Shown piece after piece: positions 1-8,414 of a DNA stretch of 27,103 nt. The translations under genes and the position numbers were made by a program. Under the pieces are notes generated by a model that did no database searches, was not told where the DNA came from, and saw nothing but the letters and a program-made list of their open reading frames with translations. The DNA lies in NCBI GenBank assembly GCA_016208205.1, contig JACQYP010000143.1:1-27103 (forward strand), in the 5' to 3' direction. The stretch is from Candidatus Desantisiibacteriota bacterium. GTDB lineage: Bacteria; UBA9089; CG2-30-40-21. Positions within the stretch are counted from its first letter, which is position 1, and each line of letters starts with the position of its first letter.

Positions 1-16
1 TAGAGATTAGACATGA

Positions 17-78
17 GGGAAAATGGGGACAGCACCCTATTTTTAGAAGAAAAAATAGGGTGCTGTCCCCATTTTCCC
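17..78. repeat. Perfect 28-bp inverted repeat upstream of the secretin gene
   Basis: Arms 17-44 and 51-78 are exact reverse complements around a 6-nt loop (45-50). The core word is GGGGACAGCACCC. The left edge reads GGGAAAATGGGG. The hairpin ends 32 nt before the secretin ATG and 18 nt before its ribosome site. Similar GGGGACAG words accompany REP-associated (Y1-type) transposases in other genomes; that link is from memory and no transposase is present here. It could also act as an upstream terminator or attenuator, because T-rich and A-rich tracts flank the loop. Confidence 0.9.
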
Positions 79-110
79 TATCATTAATCACCAAACAAGG
101 AGTCAATCAA

Positions 111-2150
111 ATGTTGCAGAAGCAATTTATCTTGATATTATTAATATGTTTTGCTGCCCTGACAAGGGTATTGTCTCAGACAGTAGCTGCAGAAAACCTT
201 GTCAACATAGACTTTAAGGGGACAGATATCAAGGATGTTTTAAGGGCACTTGGTGCCCAGCAGGGTGTAAATATTGTTACAGATGAGTCTGTCAAGGGGC
301 AGGTAACTATTCACCTTACCAATGTCCCGTTTGAGGCAGGATTAAATGCTATCCTTGGTGCTCATCACCTTACCTATGAAAAAGAGGGAAATATCTATCG
401 GGTTATATCAATGAAGATTGAAAAGTCATATTTTCTGAATGTAGAGAGAGGTAGCACCTCTGGCGATGGACTTCTCTCTATGGATGCCAAGCAGGTTGAT
501 ATAAATGAGATATTGAGGGATATTTCTCTACAAAGCAAGATAAATGTTGTTACAGATAAATCTGTTCATGGAAATGTTTCCCTGTATCTAAACAAGATTC
601 CAGTGGAAGAGGGCTTGCAAACCATTTTAAGTACAAGTGGGTTTAAGTATAAAAAAGAGAATAACATCTATATTGTTGGCGAGACAGGAGGAGAAAGAAT
701 AAAAAATGTTGAGATTAGAAGCGGGCTTTTATCCCTTGATATTGATGGGGCTGATATCCTGAAGGTATTACGGGAAATATCCCTTCAAGGCGGGATAAAT
801 ATTGTGGCTGATAAGTCTGTCTCCGGACTGGTTTCTTCTCATCTGGCTAATACACCTGTGGAGCTGGGCTTAAGGGCATTGCTCGAGGCAAATGGGTTTA
901 CTTGCGAAAAGATAAGCGGGATATTTTATGTGGGTGTATCAAGGGGCAAGAAAACCTTTTCTATTATGGTTGATGAGGGATCTCCTCCGGCAGAGGGAGC
1001 AACTCTTACAGATAAGCTTTTTACGGTTGATGTTGCGGATGCTGAACTGGGTGAGGTTATCCGTGCACTTGCTCTTCAGGGCGAGAAGGATATTGTTACC
1101 TGTGATTATGTCCGGGGACAGATAAACGCTCATATTTCTAAGGCACCGTTTGAGAAGGTATTAGCCCTTATTCTGGAGGGAACAAATTATACCTTTAGCA
1201 AGGTAAATAATATCTATGTCATTGGCGAGGGTGTTTCCTTGCGTCCAGGGGCATTGACCTTTGTGGCAACAGAGGTGATAAAGATTAACTGGGTTGAGGC
1301 AAATGAGGTGCTGACTATTCTGCCGCCTGTTTTTCCAAGGGATAATATCCGATTGTTGAAAGATCAAAATGCTATTGTGGTTATTGGTACCAGACAGCTC
1401 ATTGATAAGGTTTCAGAATTTGTCAAGCAGATAGACAAACCTTCTCCGCAGATTATGATTGAGGTATTGGTGGTAGAGTTCAAGAAAACCATTGGCAATT
1501 CTCTTGGGATTAAAGAGATAGGCGTTAAGGAGAATGAACACATGGATGTAAGCCTGTTTCCCGGTGCGGTGGAGCCTTTGGTGCTGACCTACGATGTTGC
1601 TAATGTGGTAAAAGACAAGTTTTTTACCAGATTAGAGGCATTAATTATGGAAAAGAAGGCAACTGTCCGAGCAAACCCAAGGATTGCAACCTTGAATGGA
1701 CATGAGGCAAGCATCAGCGTGCTTACCAAGGATAGGTATCGTGAGTTTGCTAAGAGTGTTGAGGCAGATAAGATGCTGCCTGTAAGCGGGCAGCAGACGG
1801 TTGAATCAGGGATAAAGCTGAGGATAAAACCATGGGTTAGTGCCTCTAATGAGATAAATGTGGATATTTCACCAGAGATAAGCAATGCTACCGGGATGTT
1901 AAGTGCAGACAGCCTGCCTCAAACCTCTGAACGCAAGGTGCAAACCACCATTCGAGTCAAGGATGGGGAGACAATCATTATCGGCGGTTTAATCCAGACT
2001 CAAAACTCTTTTATGGAAAAACGAGTCCCTTTTGTCAGTCGCATTCCATTAATTGGCAAGGTATTTAAGTGGAAGAGTGATGAACAGCAGCAATCAGAGC
2101 TTGTTGTCTATATTACCCCGCATCTTTTGCCACTGTTAAATGAAAAGTGA
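111..2150 (+). CDS. Secretin (PilQ/GspD superfamily) with four tandem N-terminal domains
   Basis: Outer-membrane secretin, the multimeric gated pore of type IV pilus, type II secretion or related systems. The 679-aa protein starts with a hydrophobic signal peptide (about 1-27). Four copies of a roughly 70-residue STN/N0-like module follow, starting near residues 30, 121, 206 and 303; each has the pattern D-(I/V)-x-x-V-L-R and ends in NIY(R/I/V)V or similar. A NolW/N1-like segment follows from about 382. The C-terminal secretin domain runs from about 510, with VRANPRIATLNG, then VKDGETIIIGGLI near residue 620, and ends SELVVYITPHLL. The start at 111 is chosen over an upstream ATG at 60 because AAGGAG lies at 97-102 with good spacing and the signal peptide begins there; the upstream codons come from the palindrome. 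No other secretion or pilus gene is nearby, so the parent machine is unknown. Confidence 0.88.
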   Translation: MLQKQFILILLICFAALTRVLSQTVAAENLVNIDFKGTDIKDVLRALGAQQGVNIVTDESVKGQVTIHLTNVPFEAGLNAILGAHHLTYEKEGNIYRVISMKIEKSYFLNVERGSTSGDGLLSMDAKQVDINEILRDISLQSKINVVTDKSVHGNVSLYLNKIPVEEGLQTILSTSGFKYKKENNIYIVGETGGERIKNVEIRSGLLSLDIDGADILKVLREISLQGGINIVADKSVSGLVSSHLANTPVELGLRALLEANGFTCEKISGIFYVGVSRGKKTFSIMVDEGSPPAEGATLTDKLFTVDVADAELGEVIRALALQGEKDIVTCDYVRGQINAHISKAPFEKVLALILEGTNYTFSKVNNIYVIGEGVSLRPGALTFVATEVIKINWVEANEVLTILPPVFPRDNIRLLKDQNAIVVIGTRQLIDKVSEFVKQIDKPSPQIMIEVLVVEFKKTIGNSLGIKEIGVKENEHMDVSLFPGAVEPLVLTYDVANVVKDKFFTRLEALIMEKKATVRANPRIATLNGHEASISVLTKDRYREFAKSVEADKMLPVSGQQTVESGIKLRIKPWVSASNEINVDISPEISNATGMLSADSLPQTSERKVQTTIRVKDGETIIIGGLIQTQNSFMEKRVPFVSRIPLIGKVFKWKSDEQQQSELVVYITPHLLPLLNEK

Positions 2151-2193
2151 AAAGCTATTACCTCAGGACATTTAATTTTGTAGAATATAGCGA

Positions 2194-2248
2194 GGGTCTT
2201 CAGACCCGATATGATAAGAGTAAAATATTGAAACGCACCTGAAGGTGC
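2194..2248. repeat. Two small intergenic hairpins
   Basis: Between the secretin stop and the cytidylyltransferase start are two short palindromes: GGGTCTTCAGACCC at 2194-2207 and GCACCTGAAGGTGC at 2235-2248. Neither has a T-tract, so a terminator role is doubtful. They look like small dispersed palindromic words of this genome. Confidence 0.6.
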
Positions 2249-2276
2249 TTGCTACATAAGAACAAGGTGATAAAAA

Positions 2277-2990
2277 ATGCAACATCTTAAGTTTCTTGGA
2301 TTAATTCCGGCCAGGGGTGGTTCAAAGGAGATACCTAAAAAGTGTATTACCCCACTCAGGGATAAGCCATTGATTGCTTATACTATTGAGGAAGCAAGGA
2401 AATCGAGACATCTGCATCGAATAATTGTCTCTACGGATGATAAGCATATTGCTTCTATTTCTATAAAATATGGGGCAGAGATACCATTTATGCGTCCAAA
2501 AGAATTAGCTCAGGATGATACCCCTACCCTGCCTGTTATTCAGCATACATTGTCTACATTAAGGTCTCAAGGGTATGTTCCGGATTATATTGTTTTGCTT
2601 CAGCCAACCTCACCCTTAAGGGATGTATCTCATATTGATGCAGCCATAGAAAAGATTATACAAACTAAGTCGGATATGATTGTCAGCCTATGTAAGGTTA
2701 CTCAGCACCCTTTTTGGATGAGAAGAATGGATGGGGATAAGGTTTTTCCATTCATAGAGACAAAAAACACCTATCATAGACGTCAGGATTTGCCTGATCT
2801 TTATCGGCTCAACGGAGCAATTACAGTAACCAGACGAGAGGTTATTGAGGCAGCATCTCTGGCAATCGATGAGAAAAAAAAGCTGGATATTCGTGGGTAT
2901 GTGATGGAGGAGGATGTGTCTGTGGATGTGGATACACCAATTGACCTCTTTATTGCTCAAAAGTTATTGGAAGCAAGGGATTCTGAATAA
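2277..2990 (+). CDS. Acylneuraminate-type cytidylyltransferase (NeuA/PseF family)
   Basis: Predicted to activate a nine-carbon acidic sugar (sialic, legionaminic or pseudaminic acid) with CTP, giving the CMP-sugar used for surface glycans. The 237-aa length is normal. The N-terminal nucleotide-binding loop LIPARGGSKEIPKK matches the family signature, except that the usual Gly after SK is Glu. LLQPTSPLR (about residue 107), YRLNGAI (about 178) and DVDTPIDL near the C-terminus are also family hallmarks. AAGGTGA at 2264-2270 is well placed for the ATG. No nonulosonic-acid synthase or sialyltransferase is in view, so the sugar cannot be named. KdsB is less likely from the motifs. Confidence 0.87.
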   Translation: MQHLKFLGLIPARGGSKEIPKKCITPLRDKPLIAYTIEEARKSRHLHRIIVSTDDKHIASISIKYGAEIPFMRPKELAQDDTPTLPVIQHTLSTLRSQGYVPDYIVLLQPTSPLRDVSHIDAAIEKIIQTKSDMIVSLCKVTQHPFWMRRMDGDKVFPFIETKNTYHRRQDLPDLYRLNGAITVTRREVIEAASLAIDEKKKLDIRGYVMEEDVSVDVDTPIDLFIAQKLLEARDSE

Positions 2991-2998
2991 GATGCGAA

Positions 2999-3014
2999 GG
3001 GGTAGCAGTACCCC
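2999..3014 (+). terminator. Short hairpin after the cytidylyltransferase gene (weak terminator candidate)
   Basis: GGGGTA and TACCCC pair around the loop GCAG, nine nt after the stop codon. Only a short T stretch (ATTTC) follows, so intrinsic termination is uncertain. Confidence 0.3.
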
Positions 3015-3088
3015 ATTTCACCTAAAACCGACAACCTTGAACCGTGAATCTGACAACCTGCGTAAATCTGCGGCTAACTGGTGATAAA

Positions 3089-3763
3089 ATGGCAAACATA
3101 AAGATTGACCAAATAATTCGTTCCAAAAGAAAGACGCTGTCTATAGAGATCACGCATGATGCAAGACTCATTGTTCGTGCTCCTAATGCAACACCCTTGA
3201 GCTTTATTGAAAAATTTATACTTAAAAAACGCCTCTGGATACAGGGCAAACAGAACATGGTTAAAGAAAAGCACTTATCGTCTCAACCAAAAAAGTTTGT
3301 AAGTGGAGAGGAATTTTTATATCTGGGGAATAGCTATTGCCTCTGTATCGTATCTGAAAGTACATGGCCGCTTTTATTTTTTCAAGAATTTCATTTGTCA
3401 AGGAAATATCTTTCTCAGGCAAGGCAGCTGTTTATTGATTGGTATAAACAAGAAGCATATAAAAAAATTAAGGAGCGGGTAGATTTGTATTCAAGGCTAT
3501 TTGGACTCAAATACAACAAATTTAACATAACCAATGCCCAAAAGCAATGGGGTTCCTGTAATGCTAAAAATAATTTGTGCTTTTCATGGCGTCTGATTAT
3601 GTCTCCTTTGCATATTATAGATTATGTAGTTATCCATGAATTAATGCACATTGATGAGAAAAATCATTCCCGCAGATTTTGGAATAAAGTCAAGACAGTA
3701 ATTCCCAATTTCAAGGAAAGCAGGAAATGGCTGAAAGAAAATGGGCATTTATTGGTGGTTTAA
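3089..3763 (+). CDS. YgjP/SprT-like zinc metallopeptidase (M48-related, DUF45)
   Basis: Small soluble predicted zinc protease of the YgjP family. The hallmark segment runs QWGSC, then SWRLIMSP, IIDYVVIHELMH, and NHSRRFW. HELMH supplies the two zinc histidines and the catalytic Glu; NHS gives the likely third ligand. The start at 3089 (MANIKIDQ) has GGTGA at 3080-3084; a GTG at 3044 in the same frame lies in a dispersed GAACCGTGAA repeat and is rejected. The product is then 224 aa, typical of the family. It lies between a nucleotide-sugar gene and a convergent envelope gene, and the context says nothing about substrate. Confidence 0.85.
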   Translation: MANIKIDQIIRSKRKTLSIEITHDARLIVRAPNATPLSFIEKFILKKRLWIQGKQNMVKEKHLSSQPKKFVSGEEFLYLGNSYCLCIVSESTWPLLFFQEFHLSRKYLSQARQLFIDWYKQEAYKKIKERVDLYSRLFGLKYNKFNITNAQKQWGSCNAKNNLCFSWRLIMSPLHIIDYVVIHELMHIDEKNHSRRFWNKVKTVIPNFKESRKWLKENGHLLVV

Positions 3764-3768
3764 CGGAA

Positions 3769-3799
3769 AGGGAAGCTAGTGCTACAGCCTATCTTCCCT
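3769..3799. terminator. Convergent-gene hairpin
   Basis: AGGGAAG (3769-3775) pairs with CTTCCCT (3793-3799), with a small internal GCT/AGC pairing. It fills the gap between the + strand peptidase stop and the - strand FecR-gene stop, so it could end transcripts from both sides. There is no clear T-tract. Confidence 0.35.
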
Positions 3800-3805
3800 G
3801 ATCTC

Positions 3806-5746
3806 CTAAAAAGCCATCTTTGTTGCCAAAGATGCGGTTTTTGTCTTTACCCCATTCTTATCGATAATCCCCCGATAGATATAGGTTAGAAGGACATTAT
3901 CATTCAACCCATAGATTATCTCACTTGTAGTCACGCTGTTTTTAGCATTAAGCTGAAATAAACTTTCTCCTTTTTCTCTTACTTGATCATAAGAAAAGGA
4001 AACGCCTATATTTTTTCTAACTATTCGAGAGATAAGACCGCTATCTACGGATAATTCACCGTGTACTGTCGGTTCACCTTCCTTAAAGCTTTGCATAGAG
4101 AAGCCCATATTGATAGCCTTAAGTATCCCTATCGTTGCCTCTGTATACCATCCTGTTGACTTTTTGGTAGATAGGGACGCAGTTCCTGGTCTCCTCACCT
4201 CATAAAGTGAATTAAACATACTCGGAACAAATTTTTCACCCAGATTTCTCATCTCAAGCTTATACCCCATGTCAGTATTTATCCAACCAACATGGCCTCT
4301 ACCGCATAGACCATAAGCCGTCCCCTGTCCAAAGTCCTGAATCGATGCCATGTCTGCATGAAGTTTCAGCAGATTTCCAAAGATAGGCATTCCAAGGTCA
4401 ACACCATAAGCGATTATTGCTTCCTTGTTTCCCTTCTGAGGCTCAGTATCGGTTACGCCAGTTAATCCAAGATCAATCCTGCTAAGAACAGGAATATCCA
4501 TGCCCATCATCTTTAACGGCTGACAATAAAGTCTGACACCAAAAAGTCTTGCGTCGGTTATATTGTTCACCACAGTTTCTATGCCCTTATTTTTCAGGTT
4601 CACATCTATTTCAGAACCAAGTATATTTTTGCTGGTATCAGTACCTTGATTTGAGTAGCGGTCAAGGATAAATCCATGTCCCAGGGTAGCCCCATCTAAT
4701 GTACCCAAACGGACATAAAAAGGTTTATCACCCTTCTCAGCCCAGCGAACATAGCGGATAATGTTGCCGGCATCATCATAATCTTTTTTTCTGAAACCAT
4801 CCTCATTCCAGCGAGCAAGTATATTCAGACCAATGCCAAGTTTGCCAAAGCTGATGTCAGGCTGGAGAATAATCTCATTATAATTCTTACCATCAATCAT
4901 TCTTGAACCTACTAACCCTTCGCAGGTTAAGCCCTTTTTGCCTGACTCCTCTTTTGGAGCAGGTGCTGGTGTTTCAGGTTTTTTTGACTCTTCCTTTTTC
5001 TTCTTTTCCTCTTTAACCGCTTTTTCTTTAGCCGATGTTTCTTTAGCCGGCTCTACATCTTCCTTCCATTGTGCATCGAATTCCTTTTGCTGCTCCTGAG
5101 TAACATAGGCAGGCATTGACATTTCTCCAGTTGGCGTGACATTAGAGAATTGATTCTGTAGAACCATATACTTTTGATTACTCATCAGGCTTTCTAACCA
5201 GACAGTCCCATCCTCCACATAGGTTGAGGATGAGTCATCATCATTTACAAAATTACTCCATTTAGTGCCCCTGACACCTGCTAACGCTGTAGGTGTAATA
5301 ACCTCAAAGCTTGAATCTGCGTCTAATTTTTTAATCTCAGTACGAATCTTACCTATCCATAGCTTTACCTTAGAAACAAGCCCTTTTTGTCCCTCAATTT
5401 GTTTCTTTAATTCCAAAATATCAAGAATAGAATTTACACCTATAACCATAGAAGAACCATCGCCCAAATCAAGATACGCCCGACTTTTTTCAAAGGTTCT
5501 TATTCGTTGATTGCTTTTAAGTTTCATTCCAACCACTGCTTTTTTCCATTTTACCTCACCAATAGTCTGAACCTCTACGAGTCCAGACACCTTAGTCAGG
5601 CTGATTTCCTGTTCCTGTTCCTGTGTGGTGGTGGTTCCACTCTGTGTAGTGGTAGTTCCACTCGCACAGACAGGGATAAGGAATGCGACTACAAATAAGA
5701 CCGCTAACAAACAACCCATCTTTCGCACATTTCTCATTACCATCAT
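3806..5746 (-). CDS. FecR-domain protein with C-terminal barrel-like region
   Basis: A 646-aa exported protein. A charged N-terminus and hydrophobic stretch (about 10-29) form a signal peptide, followed by a duplicated GTTTTQ sequence. A FecR-type domain covers about residues 45-200, with KVSGLVEVQ, an AYLDLGDGSSMVIG core and ITPTALAGVRGTKW near 150-165. A Lys/Glu/Pro-rich linker lies at about 229-272. The last 370 residues alternate polar and aromatic strands and end in Phe (ATKMAF), as outer-membrane barrels do. Known FecR domains bind or sense at the envelope; stand-alone FecR proteins fused to barrels are uncharacterised. Start: AAGGAGG lies 8 nt upstream of the first of three close ATGs. 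No FecI sigma factor is adjacent, so classical FecIR signalling is unlikely. Confidence 0.78.
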   Translation of the reverse strand: MMVMRNVRKMGCLLAVLFVVAFLIPVCASGTTTTQSGTTTTQEQEQEISLTKVSGLVEVQTIGEVKWKKAVVGMKLKSNQRIRTFEKSRAYLDLGDGSSMVIGVNSILDILELKKQIEGQKGLVSKVKLWIGKIRTEIKKLDADSSFEVITPTALAGVRGTKWSNFVNDDDSSSTYVEDGTVWLESLMSNQKYMVLQNQFSNVTPTGEMSMPAYVTQEQQKEFDAQWKEDVEPAKETSAKEKAVKEEKKKKEESKKPETPAPAPKEESGKKGLTCEGLVGSRMIDGKNYNEIILQPDISFGKLGIGLNILARWNEDGFRKKDYDDAGNIIRYVRWAEKGDKPFYVRLGTLDGATLGHGFILDRYSNQGTDTSKNILGSEIDVNLKNKGIETVVNNITDARLFGVRLYCQPLKMMGMDIPVLSRIDLGLTGVTDTEPQKGNKEAIIAYGVDLGMPIFGNLLKLHADMASIQDFGQGTAYGLCGRGHVGWINTDMGYKLEMRNLGEKFVPSMFNSLYEVRRPGTASLSTKKSTGWYTEATIGILKAINMGFSMQSFKEGEPTVHGELSVDSGLISRIVRKNIGVSFSYDQVREKGESLFQLNAKNSVTTSEIIYGLNDNVLLTYIYRGIIDKNGVKTKTASLATKMAF

Positions 5747-5930
5747 TTCTTTGACCTCCTTGCTTCAAAAATTTTGCAACCTATACAAGCAGAATTTGCG
5801 ATTGAGCACCTATGTTTCCTGCGTGGGTTAGTAGATAGCCCCATCGGGGTGAAATATTTATAGCTCTATGTAACCAACAAGCTGATATAGCTCAGGCAAT
5901 GCAATATGTTCACTTGCTGAGTATAATAAA
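5747..5930. other. Gap between FecR gene start and ssrA: short repeats only
   Basis: On the - strand this is the FecR-gene leader. It holds a copy (about 5768-5792) of a motif resembling TTGCACAGGTCGAAAATTT found elsewhere in the window, a GCCCCATCGGGGTG palindromic word at about 5838-5851, and an imperfect hairpin at 5891-5921 just beyond the tmRNA 3' end that may help end ssrA transcription. No gene and no convincing promoter was seen. Confidence 0.6.
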
Positions 5931-6290
5931 TGGTGGAGGCGGTGGGAATCGAACCCACGTCCGAAGACTTAAAGATAAGGCTACTACGCACATATCCTGT
6001 GTTTTAATCTCGTATCTTTAATCTTCCACAGGCAGAATTCTAAAGATACCAGCTTTTTTTGTCTTACCAACCCATGCCTAAGCAAGATCCCTGGGTTAGC
6101 CAGCCTGCTAATTTACACCCTATAATAGTCTCACAGGCAAAGAACTACCAGGATGCGCAGCTAACTAAGCTGCGAGAGCCAATTCGTCGTAATCGGCAAT
6201 TATAAAGCTCTGCCTTTTTACGAGGCCTGGCAGCTCCTCGGTACGCAACCTATACCCTTAAAACATCCCCGTCGAAACCTTTACGCCCCC
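5931..6290 (-). ncRNA. ssrA: Transfer-messenger RNA (tmRNA)
   Basis: tmRNA rescues stalled ribosomes with SmpB. Read on the - strand, the 360-nt RNA starts GGGGGCGTAAAGG, then TTTCGACGGGGAT. It ends GGTTCGATTCCCACCGCC followed by TCCACCA, the T-loop and acceptor with encoded CCA. The 5' GGGGGCG pairs with the 3' end as in a tRNA acceptor stem. The block GGCCTCGTAAAAAG, as in E. coli, precedes the tag reading frame. That frame runs from a GCC resume codon and encodes ADYDELALAA, followed by TAG, ending in the proteolysis signal ALAA. smpB lies 55 nt upstream in the same orientation, so the two may be co-transcribed. Confidence 0.97.
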
Positions 6291-6301
6291 TTAAAATTAA
6301 C

Positions 6302-6332
6302 AATGAATAATGAACAATTATTCATTATTCAT
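6302..6332. repeat. AT-rich hairpin between smpB and ssrA
   Basis: AATGAATAATGAA (6302-6314) and TTCATTATTCATT (6320-6332) are exact complements. Around 6331-6336 the - strand also reads TATAAT, a possible -10 for ssrA, but no good -35 was found. The sequence resembles a dispersed low-complexity repeat word. Confidence 0.65.
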
Positions 6333-6345
6333 TATATTCATTCTC

Positions 6346-6795
6346 CTATCGATAATGCTTCATTGCCCTTCCTATTTCTCGATCATTTATCTTTTTTTTG
6401 ATAGATTCTCGCTTATCATGAACTTTTTTACCCTTTCCCAGCCCCAATTCTACCTTTGCCTTTCCAGACTTAAAGTATAGCTTTAATGGAATTAATGTAA
6501 GCCCCTTTTCTTTAGTCTTACCAAGCAAACGAGCAATCTCTGTTTTATGAAGAAGCAGCTTTCTGGTTCGAGTTGGTTCGTGATTCACACGATTCCCAAA
6601 GCTATACTGAGCGATATTTGCATTTATCATAAAAGCTTCATTGTTTTTTATTTGAGCAAAACTATCGTTCAATGATACCTGATTCGTACGCAAGGACTTA
6701 ACCTCTGTCCCCAGAAGCTGTATCCCTGCCTCCAAGGTCTCAAGTATCTCATATTCATAATAAGCCTTTCGATTACTGCATATCACCTTTTCCAT
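6346..6795 (-). CDS. smpB: SsrA-binding protein SmpB
   Basis: RNA-binding partner of tmRNA that mimics the missing codon-anticodon in the stalled ribosome. The 149-aa sequence has all family landmarks: NRKAYYEYEI near the N-terminus, EAGIQLLGTEVKSLR (about 22-36), the LLLHKTEI helix, GLTLIPLKLYF, and the basic C-terminal tail from GKGKKVHDKRE to MKHYR that enters the A site. The window thus has both trans-translation partners side by side. There is no ribosome-binding site before the ATG; the promoter just upstream places +1 on the A of the ATG, so the mRNA is probably leaderless. Confidence 0.97.
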   Translation of the reverse strand: MEKVICSNRKAYYEYEILETLEAGIQLLGTEVKSLRTNQVSLNDSFAQIKNNEAFMINANIAQYSFGNRVNHEPTRTRKLLLHKTEIARLLGKTKEKGLTLIPLKLYFKSGKAKVELGLGKGKKVHDKRESIKKKINDREIGRAMKHYR

Positions 6796-6801
6796 AGTTT
6801 A

Positions 6802-6830
6802 ATTATAACATATTTTAGGGAAAAATGCAA
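6802..6830 (-). promoter_or_regulatory. smpB promoter (leaderless type)
   Basis: On the - strand: TTGCAT (6830-6825), a 17-nt spacer, TATAAT (6807-6802). Seven nt downstream of the -10, position 6795, is the A of the smpB ATG. Good consensus and spacing, with no Shine-Dalgarno between. Confidence 0.75.
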
Positions 6831-6850
6831 GGTGAAAAATGGGAGAGATT

Positions 6851-6909
6851 TTAACCACGAATTGCACAAAATAGTCACGAATGAAAAAATTCGTGTAATT
6901 CGTGGTTAA
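6851..6909. repeat. Inverted repeat (CCACGAATT family) overlapping the lnt stop codon
   Basis: TTAACCACGAATT (6851-6863) and AATTCGTGGTTAA (6897-6909) are exact complements. Inside lies a second hairpin, CACGAAT/ATTCGTG. Its right arm extends into the last codon of lnt and supplies the TAA stop (6906-6908). Confidence 0.85.
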
Positions 6910-8408
6910 TTCCTTCTTCGAATCATGCCAATAATTGCTATTATTAAACAAAAACAAGCGAATACATCCCCAAATTGAGAATAAAATGTAAGGCGGTTAG
7001 GTAAGAAGATGCGAGCATTGATTATTCCTTCCTTGTCTATATCCAGCAGGTGTTCAATCCTGCCTGATGGGTTGATGATGGCTGAAATCCCTGTGTTTCC
7101 TGCCCGGATAAAGTATCTTTTATTTTCTACAGAGCGAAAAACATCCATGCTGAAGTGTTGATAATAGGCGGCTCTTGTTCTTGTCCACGCATCATTGGTA
7201 ATATTAACCATGAGTTCTGCACCATTTTTAACAAATCTTCCAGTCAGGTTTCCAAATATTCCTTCATAACAAATAAGCGTGCAAAATTTGCATGGTTTAT
7301 TAAATACTGTATAATTCTTCCCACGGGTATACATCCCGGCCTGCGGGAATATCTTCCTTAAAACCGGAAATAGTTCCTCGTTAGGGATCATCTCTCCAAA
7401 TGGCACAAGATGAATCTTGTCGTATCGGTCAATTATCCTGCCTTTATTTGAGATAAGAAAGGCACTGTTGTAAGCATCTGTATCAGTCTCATACGGAGCC
7501 CCTATCAAAAGGTAGCTGCTCTGCCCCTTGATAATAGAGGATAGTTTTCTTTTTGTCCATAGAGAGGTATCCGGTGAGGAGAGGATAGCTGTTTCTGTCC
7601 AGATAATCAGGTCAGGGTTTGATTTCGCTGCCTTTTTAGTAAGCCTGTCAAGCATCAGTAATATTTTTTCACGGGTTGTTCCCCATTCCCAGCTTTGATC
7701 AATGCCAATGTTGGTCTGAATCACTGATACGGCTACTGATTTGCCTGCTATAGAATTTTCTTGAAGTTTTATATTCCCCCATATCAGACAAAGGCTAAGT
7801 ACAACTGCGGTCATCCATGTTCCGTACCAGCCCCATCTTGTCCGGTTGATTACCCCTGCAATCACAGTATTAACCAATACTATCAGGAATGAAATACCAA
7901 AAACACCTGTAAATTCAGCTACTTGGATAAGGATGAGGTTTTGATATTGAGAATAACCAAGTATCCCCCATGGGAACCCATCCATAGGAAAATAACTTCT
8001 AATAAGCTCTAATGCTGTCCAGATAATGGCCGGAGCAAATATATTATAAGTGGAACAGAGAAAGGACACCTTTGTTTTCAGCATACTGACACACACAGCA
8101 AATACCCCGATAAACAAGGCGGAAACAATGGTGATAAATAGCCAGCCTATAACCAATAACCATTGAGGTACCTGATAAAGCCTGATGCCGGCTACCCAGA
8201 ATAAGAGTATACCAAAAAAGACAACCCCTGTAATTAGTCCAAGCATAAACGATTTTAATATATTCTGCCTTTTCTGCTTGCCGATGACTGATAAAAGCGG
8301 AACAAGGGCAATAAAAGCAACAGGTTCCATATTGGTTGCCGGAAAGGTAACAACGAGAAGTATTCCTGAAATGATGGCTAATAATAAATGTAAAATATTT
8401 TGAATCAT
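6906..8408 (-). CDS. lnt: Apolipoprotein N-acyltransferase
   Basis: Inner-membrane enzyme that adds the third acyl chain to lipoproteins in diderm bacteria. The 500-aa protein (E. coli Lnt is about 512) has several N-terminal membrane helices, a periplasmic nitrilase-like domain and a C-terminal helix. The catalytic triad is visible: Glu272 in IIWTETAI, Lys331 in DRYDKIHLVPFGE and Cys380 in LICYEG. The WVAGIRL and PWGILGYSQ segments are typical of the membrane part. The ATG has no real ribosome site (AGGT abuts it); as with smpB, the promoter puts +1 on the start codon. Presence of Lnt implies an outer membrane and Lol-type lipoprotein traffic. Confidence 0.95.
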   Translation of the reverse strand: MIQNILHLLLAIISGILLVVTFPATNMEPVAFIALVPLLSVIGKQKRQNILKSFMLGLITGVVFFGILLFWVAGIRLYQVPQWLLVIGWLFITIVSALFIGVFAVCVSMLKTKVSFLCSTYNIFAPAIIWTALELIRSYFPMDGFPWGILGYSQYQNLILIQVAEFTGVFGISFLIVLVNTVIAGVINRTRWGWYGTWMTAVVLSLCLIWGNIKLQENSIAGKSVAVSVIQTNIGIDQSWEWGTTREKILLMLDRLTKKAAKSNPDLIIWTETAILSSPDTSLWTKRKLSSIIKGQSSYLLIGAPYETDTDAYNSAFLISNKGRIIDRYDKIHLVPFGEMIPNEELFPVLRKIFPQAGMYTRGKNYTVFNKPCKFCTLICYEGIFGNLTGRFVKNGAELMVNITNDAWTRTRAAYYQHFSMDVFRSVENKRYFIRAGNTGISAIINPSGRIEHLLDIDKEGIINARIFLPNRLTFYSQFGDVFACFCLIIAIIGMIRRRN

Positions 8409-8414
8409 ACCTGA

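Noticed and set aside
60..110. Upstream ATG start for the secretin
   Set aside because: These codons lie in the palindrome; the ATG at 111 has AAGGAG and begins the signal peptide.
3044..3088. Upstream GTG start for the YgjP-like peptidase
   Set aside because: It falls in a GAACCGTGAA repeat and lacks a ribosome site; 3089 has GGTGA.
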